7,308 nucleotides of DNA, taken from NCBI GenBank assembly GCA_019090185.1, contig JAHRWJ010000174.1, positions 1 to 7,308 on the forward strand. Direction: 5' to 3'. The translations under genes were made by a program, and so were the position numbers. Every line of letters begins with the position of its first letter. The first letter of the stretch is position 1. The notes beneath the pieces are model-generated. The model saw only the letters and a program-made list of their open reading frames with translations, did no database searches and was not told the origin of the DNA. The DNA is from Immundisolibacteraceae bacterium (GTDB taxonomy: Bacteria; Pseudomonadota; Gammaproteobacteria; Immundisolibacterales; Immundisolibacteraceae). Shown one piece after another: positions 1 to 6,079 of the stretch.

Positions 1-674
1 CCGAAATTACCCTGACTAAACATGCCATCTACATGGGGGCCAAAGCCATACTTGAAGAGCGAGCTGGCTTCGCTACCTGGCAGGGCGCCCATGCCGGTGC
101 GTACCAGGCTGCCATCAGCTAATAGAACCTCCATGCCGCATTGAAAAACGAAGTGATCACCATAGGGGGTGTAGCCCGCGCCATGTTCCATGGCATTGCC
201 GATAACCCCGCCCCAGGCGGGTGCTGCGCAGTCAATCCAGAGATCCGAGCCAATTTCCTGCAGGTGTTGATAGAGCTGAATATAGGAAACACCGGGTTCG
301 ACTACCGCATAGGCCATTTTTTCGTTGACCTCCAGCACCTGGTTCATGCGTTTCATATCAACGACCAGGTAGCCGTTTACCCGGGGGGCCGGACCACCAT
401 AACCAAAGTTTTTGCCGGTGCCGTAATACCATATTGGGATTTTGAGCCGATTAGCCAGGCGGACGATCTGCTGGGTCTGTTCAACATTGGCCGGTGCAAC
501 CGCGGCACTAGGAATGCGAAGCTCAGCGGGGGTCGGAGACATTCGATCCAGGTAGGGACTCAGTTCGGCCTGCGGGTCGGTGAATACCCACTCGGGCCCA
601 ACAATATCAACCAGGGCAGCGAGTGCCTTGGTAAAAGTTGCTGGATCAATGTTAGGTGGCGTGATTAATGCCAT
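1..674 (-). CDS. FAD-binding oxidase/dehydrogenase of the vanillyl-alcohol oxidase / 4-cresol dehydrogenase family (N-terminal part; C-terminus beyond window)
   Basis: This minus-strand reading frame starts at 674 and runs off the left edge, giving 224 codons of a family usually about 520-560 residues long. Visible are the FAD-binding (PCMH/FAD_binding_4) features: GTGKNFGYGGPAPRV at residues 85-99, VVEPGVSY at 124-131, GNAMEHGAGYTPYGDHF at 159-175, QCGMEVLLADG at 178-188, and SQGNFG at 220-225. These match vanillyl-alcohol oxidase and the flavoprotein subunit of 4-cresol dehydrogenase, which oxidise para-substituted phenols. Tyr92 in the GYGG motif is probably the equivalent of the catalytic Tyr108 of vanillyl-alcohol oxidase. 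The covalent FAD-attachment residue and the remaining active-site residues lie beyond the window, so oxidase versus cytochrome-linked dehydrogenase cannot be decided. The start is supported by a purine-rich AAGGAGAGGAG stretch just upstream (678-688). The gene is transcribed divergently from the DsbA-like gene. Family assignment is firm; the substrate is unknown. Confidence 0.9.
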   Translation of the reverse strand, partial: MALITPPNIDPATFTKALAALVDIVGPEWVFTDPQAELSPYLDRMSPTPAELRIPSAAVAPANVEQTQQIVRLANRLKIPIWYYGTGKNFGYGGPAPRVNGYLVVDMKRMNQVLEVNEKMAYAVVEPGVSYIQLYQHLQEIGSDLWIDCAAPAWGGVIGNAMEHGAGYTPYGDHFVFQCGMEVLLADGSLVRTGMGALPGSEASSLFKYGFGPHVDGMFSQGNF

Positions 675-677
675 GTA

Positions 678-688
678 CTCCTCTCCTT
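678..688 (-). promoter_or_regulatory. Ribosome binding site of the VAO-family gene
   Basis: Read on the minus strand this is AAGGAGAGGAG, two overlapping Shine-Dalgarno-like cores. The distal AAGGAG sits 8 bases from the ATG at 674, which is good spacing, and the proximal AGGAG only 3 bases away. It fixes the start codon of the oxidase gene. Confidence 0.75.
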
Positions 689-923
689 TATCAGCGCCAG
701 AAATGTAATTGTTGTATCGTTTTGGGCTGGTAGCCAGGTGACGTTAATTCAGCGGTTAATCTGGATCAAGTGTTACCTCAGTTTTCGAACCCGGAATTTG
801 AAATCAGCAGCTAACTCTTTAAATAATTAGGTTGGCTGATCGTTTACAATTGAGCCAGAATTGACGGGTTTAGTGACCGAAGCTGAATGGTTTAAACAAA
901 TTAAAATAAATGGATCAATGTCT

Positions 924-929
924 GAGGAG
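924..929 (+). promoter_or_regulatory. Ribosome binding site of the DsbA-like gene
   Basis: GAGGAG lies 5 bases before the ATG at 935. Two nearer-upstream ATGs, at 910 and 918, are out of frame, so 935 is the best start. Confidence 0.7.
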
Positions 930-934
930 ACGTC

Positions 935-1636
935 ATGAGTACAGAACAGGACCACCCCATAGTGGTTGAATTTTTTCACGACGCACTATCGGCCTGGGCT
1001 TTCCCGTTTTCGCGCCGTTTGCGCGAATTTGTTGCTAAACATCCAAATGTGACGGTTCACCAGCGGGTCTATCCGATGGCGCAATCGCCAGAGTTTTTCA
1101 GCAATCTGTTTGCCGACCCGGTGGCGGCCAAACAGGAAGTGGTGATGGAGCACTGGCTGGAAGCTAAACAGGTCGAGTCTGACGAGCGAATTAATTGCGA
1201 GCTGATGATGGAACGGGATTTTCCCTATCCCTATTCAATACCCAATTCCTTGGGTGCAAAGGCGGCTGAGTTGATCGGTGGACAGACCGCCCATTGGGAC
1301 TTTTTTGATCGAGTACAGACCGCACACCTTTCAGAATGTCGCAACATAGCCGATTATGAAGTGTTGGAAGATTGCGCCGGGGCGGTTGGTCTTGATCGTG
1401 ACCAATGGGTTGAACTTGTTCATAGCGACCAGGTAAAACAGATGGTGCAGGACGACATGCTTGCCGCTCAGCGTTACGGGGTTTTGCGAAACCCGGCGTT
1501 GGTCGCAGAAGGTAGTTTTCAACTGCCTGGGGAGTGCCGATCGATTATGGGATTTCGCATCTCGGATGAGGCCCTCCAGCGCTGGTATGACGATGTGCAA
1601 CGACGGCTCAAACTGAGTTATTCGGTACTGAGCTAA
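935..1636 (+). CDS. DsbA / GST-kappa-fold thioredoxin-like protein lacking the CxxC motif
   Basis: The 233-residue protein resembles the cytoplasmic DsbA-family (FrnE / 2-hydroxychromene-2-carboxylate isomerase) group. It opens with a first beta strand (IVVEFFHDALSAWAF, residues 9-23), has a helical middle (about 60-165), and returns to the thioredoxin part with the expected cis-proline loop at YGVLRNPALVAEG (181-193, Pro187). No signal peptide or membrane segment is seen, so it is probably cytoplasmic. Where oxidoreductases have CPWC it has Ser19-Ala-Trp-Ala22; the tryptophan remains but both cysteines are gone, so ordinary disulfide exchange at this site is unlikely. A serine at the first position is typical of GST-kappa and HCCA isomerase, which use it with glutathione, so a glutathione- or CoA-related role is possible but unproven. 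The gdhA gene follows after 39 bases with no terminator between, suggesting cotranscription. Fold is fairly sure; function is unknown. Confidence 0.75.
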   Translation: MSTEQDHPIVVEFFHDALSAWAFPFSRRLREFVAKHPNVTVHQRVYPMAQSPEFFSNLFADPVAAKQEVVMEHWLEAKQVESDERINCELMMERDFPYPYSIPNSLGAKAAELIGGQTAHWDFFDRVQTAHLSECRNIADYEVLEDCAGAVGLDRDQWVELVHSDQVKQMVQDDMLAAQRYGVLRNPALVAEGSFQLPGECRSIMGFRISDEALQRWYDDVQRRLKLSYSVLS

Positions 1637-1675
1637 TTGAGTTTTTGAGGCCTGAAACCAGGTAGGGGATCAACA

Positions 1676-3025
1676 ATGAATGCTGCAGAAAATGCTCGAC
1701 TTGAACAATTTATGGACGGTCTACAACGACGCAATCCTGGTGAAAAAGAGTTTCATCAGGCTGTTTTTGAAGTTGCCGCAACCATTATTCCTTATATCGA
1801 AGGTCATCCTAAGTATGAAGAAGCGCGGATTCTCGAACGGTTAACCGAACCGGATCGAATTATTATTTTTCGAGTCGGCTGGGAAGACGACGAGGGCAAT
1901 ATTCGAGCTAACCGTGGTTATCGTGTGCAGCATAATAATGCGATAGGTCCTTATAAAGGCGGCATTCGATTTCATCATAATGTCACTTTGAGCGTGCTCA
2001 AGTTTTTGGCCTTCGAACAGACCCTGAAAAACAGCCTGACCGGACTGCCCATGGGTGGTGCCAAGGGTGGCGCAGATTTTAATCCCAAGGGTAAGTCTGA
2101 CCGTGAAATTATGCGTTTTTGTCAGGCTTTTATGACCGAGCTCTATCGCCATATCGGTCCTAATACAGATGTACCCGCTGGGGATATTGGTGTTGGTGGC
2201 CGAGAAATTAGCTATATGTTTGGCCAGCAGAAACGCATTGTTAATAAATTTACCGGGGTTTTAACCGGTAAAGGCCTCTCGTTTGGTGGTAGCCAGGTAC
2301 GTACCGAGGCTACTGGCTATGGCTGCGTCTATATGATGGAGGACATGCTTAAGCATGTTGGTGAATCCCTGACCGATAAAGTTGCTGTCATATCCGGATC
2401 TGGCAACGTCGCCCAGTATGCGGCTGAGAAACTGATTTCGCTTGGAGCAAAAGTAGTCACTCTGTCGGATTCGGGTGGTTATATCTACGATAAAGCCGGC
2501 ATCACGATGGATAAGCTCGACTACATAAAAGATCTCAAAGGCAAACGTCGTGGCAGGATCAGTGAATACGCCAAAGAATTTGATGTCGAATATTTTGCCG
2601 ATAAAAGGCCCTGGGAAGTGCCATGTGACCTGGCTTTACCCTGTGCCACGCAGAACGAAATTGACGAAAAAGATGCTGAAAAGTTAATCAAAAACGGTCT
2701 TCGAGCACTCTCCGAAGGGGCCAATATGCCCAGCACTGCAGCGGCCATGGAATTACTGCAGAAAGCCGGCGTGCTGTTTGCGCCAAGTAAAGCCGCTAAT
2801 GCGGGTGGCGTTGCTATTTCCGGTTTGGAAATGGCCCAAAACAGTATGCGAATAGCGTGGGATCGAGATGAATTAAATCGTCGTTTGCGTGAGATAATGA
2901 CCAATATTCATGCCCAATGTGTTGAATACGGGGCGACAGACGAGGGGGTTGATTACGTCAAGGGCGCCAATATTGCTGGTTTCCTGAAAGTAGCCGACGC
3001 CATCATCGCTTACGGGGTTATGTAG
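1676..3025 (+). CDS. gdhA: NADP-specific glutamate dehydrogenase
   Basis: This cytoplasmic enzyme reductively aminates 2-oxoglutarate with ammonium and NADPH to form L-glutamate (EC 1.4.1.4), an entry point of nitrogen assimilation. The 449 residues compare with 447 for E. coli GdhA, aligned with a two-residue offset at the active site. The N-terminal dimerisation/substrate domain carries GPYKGGIRFH (91-100, Lys94), FEQTLKNS (Lys118), the catalytic LPMGGAKGG (Lys130) and TDVPAGDIG (Asp170). The Rossmann coenzyme domain has GSGNVAQYAAEK at 241-252 followed by SDSGG (264-268), the serine-containing form seen in NADP enzymes. SEGANMPS and FAPSKAANAGGVA (388-400) complete the family signature. 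All catalytic residues are present and no frameshift is seen. The start at 1676 has an AGGGGA-type binding site (1664-1669) and matches the E. coli N-terminus. It probably shares a transcript with the DsbA-like gene, though an internal promoter cannot be excluded. Confidence 0.97.
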   Translation: MNAAENARLEQFMDGLQRRNPGEKEFHQAVFEVAATIIPYIEGHPKYEEARILERLTEPDRIIIFRVGWEDDEGNIRANRGYRVQHNNAIGPYKGGIRFHHNVTLSVLKFLAFEQTLKNSLTGLPMGGAKGGADFNPKGKSDREIMRFCQAFMTELYRHIGPNTDVPAGDIGVGGREISYMFGQQKRIVNKFTGVLTGKGLSFGGSQVRTEATGYGCVYMMEDMLKHVGESLTDKVAVISGSGNVAQYAAEKLISLGAKVVTLSDSGGYIYDKAGITMDKLDYIKDLKGKRRGRISEYAKEFDVEYFADKRPWEVPCDLALPCATQNEIDEKDAEKLIKNGLRALSEGANMPSTAAAMELLQKAGVLFAPSKAANAGGVAISGLEMAQNSMRIAWDRDELNRRLREIMTNIHAQCVEYGATDEGVDYVKGANIAGFLKVADAIIAYGVM

Positions 3026-3032
3026 GGAACAT

Positions 3033-3054
3033 GGAGAGCCCCAGCGCTCTTTTT
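3033..3054 (+). terminator. Candidate rho-independent terminator after gdhA
   Basis: Eight bases past the gdhA stop, AGAGC (3035-3039) pairs with GCTCT (3046-3050) around a six-base loop and runs straight into TTTT (3051-3054); two G·U pairs could lengthen the stem. The stem is short, and a competing bulged hairpin can form between CGCTCTTT (3045-3052) and AAAAGCG (3060-3066). Position and T run favour termination, but strength is uncertain. Confidence 0.45.
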
Positions 3055-3089
3055 GGCCGAAAAGCGAGTCAGTAAATTTATAAGACAGC

Positions 3090-3136
3090 CCCCGATAATG
3101 GCCCAATATCAATGGTCAATTAATTAGCTATCGGGG
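3090..3136. repeat. Inverted repeat in the gdhA / DUF4389 spacer
   Basis: CCCCGATA (3090-3097) and TATCGGGG (3129-3136) are perfect 8-base inverted arms 31 bases apart, lying 60 bases before the next start codon. The large loop makes it a poor terminator on its own; a T run at 3151-3155 lies 14 bases further on. It could be a leader structure or operator for the downstream gene. Confidence 0.35.
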
Positions 3137-3195
3137 CCGAAAGAGCACGATTTTTGCATTCAATCAACTCAGGGATTCCATGAAGGGAGTCAATA

Positions 3196-3909
3196 ATGAA
3201 CTACGATTTCTCCAAGATTAATTACGGCCGCGGTGCGGTAGCGCTGCGCTTGGTGTTCACGCTGGTGCTGGTTAGCGTGGTCATGACAATTTTGCCCATC
3301 ATCACAGTTTTGGTGGTGGTGGAGTTGGTCATCGCTTTAGCGACGGGTGGTCGGCCGCCATTAGTGATGATGCGAATCACTGATCGACTGGTCTGTTACC
3401 TCTATCAGATAGCAGACTACCTGATTATGAAGGAGTCTCGGTTGCCGTTTCCATTCCAGCCGTTACCGCCACCGAGCGATCAGTTTGCTTCGGCCCCGGT
3501 TGAGCAGTTCTCCAATAGCGATTATGCCGACGCAGAGGATGTCACCATCACCAACGCGCCGACCCGACAAACTGCACCGGTCTGCTCACTGGCTGATTCT
3601 GAAGATGTGACGGTTTCTAACCAGGCAGGGTATCGGCCCAGTGATGTGCCAGCGGCCTCTGAATCCGCCAAAACTGACGAAGCCATGGACGATGATTCTG
3701 ATTCGGCGACTGACTTGAGCAGCAGCGATGAAGCTCAGCGTGAGGAAATGACAGCAGAAGAGTTGGACGAAACCGTATTGTCGATGGGACAAGATGAAGC
3801 AGAGTCCAACGACGAATCCACGGCTGAAACCGAGCTAAACAGTAAAACTGAACCTGATGATGAGGCTAGTGGTGAGGAACCCGAAGTTACAAAGGTTCCA
3901 GCAACCTAA
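3196..3909 (+). CDS. DUF4389-like inner-membrane protein with long acidic C-terminal tail
   Basis: The 237-residue product has two parts. Residues 1-90 resemble DUF4389: an N-terminal basic stretch, a hydrophobic region at about 16-49 that can form one long or two short membrane helices, an ALATGGRPP turn (47-55), an amphipathic segment with LVCYLYQIADYLIM (65-78), and the closing RLPFPFQPLPPP (82-93) resembling the family's PFPF ending. Residues 94-237 are low-complexity, rich in Asp, Glu, Ser and Thr, probably disordered. DUF4389 proteins are usually only about 100 residues, so the tail is an unusual extension. Within it ADAEDVTITN (111-120) and ADSEDVTVSN (133-142) are an imperfect duplication 22 residues apart. 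The start is supported by GGGAG (3183-3187) 8 bases upstream. The family's function is not known to me. It appears to be a single-gene unit that converges on the amidohydrolase gene. Confidence 0.75.
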   Translation: MNYDFSKINYGRGAVALRLVFTLVLVSVVMTILPIITVLVVVELVIALATGGRPPLVMMRITDRLVCYLYQIADYLIMKESRLPFPFQPLPPPSDQFASAPVEQFSNSDYADAEDVTITNAPTRQTAPVCSLADSEDVTVSNQAGYRPSDVPAASESAKTDEAMDDDSDSATDLSSSDEAQREEMTAEELDETVLSMGQDEAESNDESTAETELNSKTEPDDEASGEEPEVTKVPAT

Positions 3910-3944
3910 AGTTCTAAACAAGCCAGGTCAGTACTTCAGTTCAA

Positions 3945-3989
3945 TGTTGGTAACCTGGAATAGCTTAGGGCCACTCCAGGTTACCAACA
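3945..3989. terminator. Perfect 15-bp inverted repeat between convergent genes, probable bidirectional terminator
   Basis: TGTTGGTAACCTGGA (3945-3959) is exactly complementary to TCCAGGTTACCAACA (3975-3989), with a 15-base loop. It lies between the stop of the DUF4389-like gene (3909) and the stop of the minus-strand amidohydrolase gene (4020), where a shared terminator is expected. No clean T run follows on either strand (only AATATTTGTCTT on the plus strand), so it may act as a transcript-stabilising or rho-assisted hairpin instead. Confidence 0.6.
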
Positions 3990-4019
3990 ATATTTGTCTT
4001 CCAAAGCCTGCGTTGCAGA

Positions 4020-5699
4020 CTAGTCTGGGCGCAACCGCTCTCCAGCCAGATTGCCAGTCGCTTCGGTTCCCTGCATGGCATGTTGGCCATTAACGAATAC
4101 CGCATCAATACCACGAGCAGCGGCTACCAGACGCCGAGCGCCGCCGGGCAGGTCAAACTGTGGTGACGCAAATCGATCACTGCCGATCGTGTCTGGATTG
4201 AGAATCACCACATCAGCAGCAGCACCAACGGCTAACTGACCGCGATCTTTAAAACCCAGAAACTCGGCCTGATCGAAGGTCAACCGGCGCACCGCGTGCT
4301 CCATCGATAAGGCTTTTCGCTCTCTAACCCAGGTACCAAGCATCCAGGTTGCATAGCCTGCGTCACAAAGCTGATCGACATGGGCACCGCTATCTGAAAC
4401 GCCAATCAGAGTTCGTTTATCGGTGATTAGGTGGCGCACCCAGGTCTCATCGATATTGGCGATGTCATACATATACCGCAGGTCATATTCATGATCGAGG
4501 GCTAGGTCCAGGAACAGGTCTAGCGGGTGTTTGCCCTGTTCTTCGGCAATGACTGCCAGAGAACGACCGCTGTACTGCTCCAGTTCCGGGTTACTGTATT
4601 CCTGCAGTTCAACACGATCCCAACCTTCACCGAATACACCCGGCTTATTCTTTAATTCCTCCTTAGCAGCTTTGCGAAAGGCCTTGTCTCGATAGGCCTG
4701 TTGCTGAGCCTCGCGAGGCAAGTTTATGATTTTATGAAAACTGTCCCGGTCGGCAAATAGGAAAGGCTTGGCCAGCTCAAGCTGGGTCATGAATGGCCTA
4801 CAGGAAACCTGGGGTACCGCCCCACGGGCAAAAAGAGAGTTAGTGAAATCGAGAGTTTCAGCGACGATCGATGGATTTTCCGGCGGCACCAGTAGAAACG
4901 CCCAGGTGACCGGTCGGTCGCTTTCGTGGAGCAGAAAATCGAGTAAATCGTAACCGGCATCATCAAGCCGACCCGCAGCACTGCCGCAGGCCACCTGGAT
5001 TAACCCACGGCCGCAATCACGTAGCACGTGGGCTAATGCCTTCAATTCATCCCGACTGGCATTCCGGCAGCAGAGCGGGCGACCGCCGAAACCAATATGC
5101 TGCCTGAGTACGGTAAAACTAAACCCCAGCGCGCCGGCTTCCATCGCCTCGGCAAGCAGTCTGACCATCTGTGCGATTTCGGCCGAATTAGCCGCACGCT
5201 CTAAAGCAGGTTCGCCCATTACATAATGTCGCAGGGCGGACAGGGGTACCAGAAAGCCAAGATTGATAGCGCTGCCACGGTTACTAGCCGCTTGCATGAA
5301 TTCTGGATAGGTTTCCCAGTCCCAGGTGATGCCGGCCTTGAGAACGTCGTAGGGGATGGCTTCGACATTAACCAGGTCATTGGTGGTGATGTCGCGTGAT
5401 TCGGGTCTGCAAGGGGCAATGCCAACGCCACAATTACCCATCACCACACTGGTGACGCCGTGGGCCGCCGAGCTGGTTAGGGTTTGATCCCAGCAAATTT
5501 GCGCGTCATAGTGGGTGTGGGGGTCGATAAACCCAGGGGTGACCACCCGATTGCTGGCGTCAACAATGATGCCCTCGTTTCCAAGGTCGGTGCCGATCGC
5601 GGTAATGACACTGCCTTGCATTGCCAGGTCACCGATAAACCCTGGTCGACCGGTGCCGTCAATGATTCGACCGCCTTTGATAATCGTAGTTGTGCTCAT
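4020..5699 (-). CDS. Amidohydrolase, N-acyl-D-amino-acid deacylase (D-aminoacylase) family
   Basis: The 559-residue protein is a metal-dependent amidohydrolase of the COG3653 type, members of which cleave N-acyl groups from D-amino acids. The N-terminal beta-sandwich strand IIKGGRIIDGTGRPG (6-20) leads to the metal motif GFIDPHTHYDAQ (56-67, His61 and His63) and GNCGVGIAPCRPE (88-100) with Cys90, the bridging metal ligand position in D-aminoacylase. The GVSDSGAH motif (433-440) supplies the catalytic Asp436, and GQLAVGAAADVVILNP (487-502) is the usual C-terminal return to the sandwich domain. The middle differs from true D-aminoacylases: the histidine-bearing strands appear replaced by GLIQVACGSA (232-241) and RPVTWAFLL (262-270), as in a related uncharacterised subfamily, so the substrate should not be assumed. 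The frame stays open upstream to an ATG at 5777, but the start at 5699 has a strong GGAGGG site and the family's usual N-terminus. No signal peptide is seen. Confidence 0.88.
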   Translation of the reverse strand: MSTTTIIKGGRIIDGTGRPGFIGDLAMQGSVITAIGTDLGNEGIIVDASNRVVTPGFIDPHTHYDAQICWDQTLTSSAAHGVTSVVMGNCGVGIAPCRPESRDITTNDLVNVEAIPYDVLKAGITWDWETYPEFMQAASNRGSAINLGFLVPLSALRHYVMGEPALERAANSAEIAQMVRLLAEAMEAGALGFSFTVLRQHIGFGGRPLCCRNASRDELKALAHVLRDCGRGLIQVACGSAAGRLDDAGYDLLDFLLHESDRPVTWAFLLVPPENPSIVAETLDFTNSLFARGAVPQVSCRPFMTQLELAKPFLFADRDSFHKIINLPREAQQQAYRDKAFRKAAKEELKNKPGVFGEGWDRVELQEYSNPELEQYSGRSLAVIAEEQGKHPLDLFLDLALDHEYDLRYMYDIANIDETWVRHLITDKRTLIGVSDSGAHVDQLCDAGYATWMLGTWVRERKALSMEHAVRRLTFDQAEFLGFKDRGQLAVGAAADVVILNPDTIGSDRFASPQFDLPGGARRLVAAARGIDAVFVNGQHAMQGTEATGNLAGERLRPD

Positions 5700-5704
5700 G
5701 AAAT

Positions 5705-5710
5705 CCCTCC
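5705..5710 (-). promoter_or_regulatory. Ribosome binding site deciding the amidohydrolase start
   Basis: On the minus strand this reads GGAGGG, 5 bases before the ATG at 5699. It favours that start over the in-frame ATG at 5777, whose extra 26 residues show no family similarity. Confidence 0.75.
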
Positions 5711-6067
5711 AGATCCTCTGAGTAATAAATCCTCTACCCGGCGCTGCCAAAAGCTCAGTTCTGGTTTTTAGCACCAACTGACTCTTAATAACGCCCCGGC
5801 TTTTCTTGTTAAGATTCTAAATTCAGCAGCTTGGCAGTTTGCCTGAAACCGGACTACAGGTGGCAATCAATTTGGTGGCGTGGCTATGCGCATAAATTGA
5901 AAAATATGGCTACTCTAAAAAAACTCGCTTTACCGGTATGATTGTTGACCTAACTCACCGCGAAGTTAACCAAAATAAGTTTTATAAAAATGATTGGTTC
6001 TGGCTGGCATGAGCAATAAATAATATTAAAAAAATAATTTAATACATTGATTCTAATGACACTTTAA

Positions 6068-6073
6068 AGAGGA
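6068..6073 (+). promoter_or_regulatory. Ribosome binding site of the crotonase gene
   Basis: AGAGGA lies 6 bases before the ATG at 6080, in an otherwise A-rich unstructured leader, and supports that start. Confidence 0.65.
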
Positions 6074-6079
6074 AATAAA

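Larger units (their letters stand above)
675..934. promoter_or_regulatory. Divergent intergenic promoter region
   Basis: This 260-base gap separates the minus-strand oxidase gene from the plus-strand DsbA-like gene, so promoters for both are expected here. No convincing reading frame is seen. A plausible plus-strand promoter is TTGAAA at 798-803, an 18-base spacer, and AATAAT at 822-827 (five of six bases match the -10 consensus). A TTGACG at 861-866 has no good partner. GTTAAT occurs twice, at 743-748 and 755-760, and an 8-base palindrome GTTTAAAC lies at 890-897; either could bind a regulator, but neither matches an operator I recognise. Confidence 0.4.
5700..6079. promoter_or_regulatory. 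Divergent intergenic region upstream of amidohydrolase and crotonase genes
   Basis: This 380-base stretch has no credible gene and becomes strongly AT-rich from about 5972 to 6050, as expected for a promoter of the crotonase operon. GTTGACC (5944-5950) and GTTAACC (5965-5971) are near-identical direct copies 21 bases apart, two helical turns, and could be regulator half-sites. Possible -10-like elements are TATAAA at 5983-5988 and TAATAT at 6021-6026, but none has a well-spaced -35 partner. A minus-strand TAGAAT (5814-5819) could be the -10 of the amidohydrolase promoter. No tRNA or recognised riboswitch is seen. Confidence 0.4.

Noticed and set aside
141..668. A 175-codon plus-strand open frame
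   Set aside because: It lies entirely antisense to the well-supported VAO-family gene, has no family resemblance and no good ribosome binding site; it is a shadow of the minus-strand coding sequence.
727..737. CTGG-TAG-CCAG hairpin in the leader of the VAO-family gene
   Set aside because: Four base pairs with a three-base loop is too small to support as a regulatory structure.
861..889. TTGACG as a -35 element for the DsbA-like gene
   Set aside because: With 16-17 base spacing the -10 candidates (CTGAAT or TGAATG) match at most three of six consensus bases; the TTGAAA / AATAAT pair upstream is better.
2521..2904. Minus-strand 127-codon open frame inside gdhA
   Set aside because: It is antisense to highly conserved gdhA coding sequence; the residues on the plus strand explain the region fully.
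3857..4093. Plus-strand 78-codon open frame spanning the convergent junction
   Set aside because: It overlaps the tails of two real genes and the 15-bp hairpin, and its product has no recognisable features.
5700..5777. N-terminal extension of the amidohydrolase to the ATG at 5777
   Set aside because: The extra 26 residues do not look like a signal peptide or family sequence, and a strong GGAGGG site places the start at 5699.
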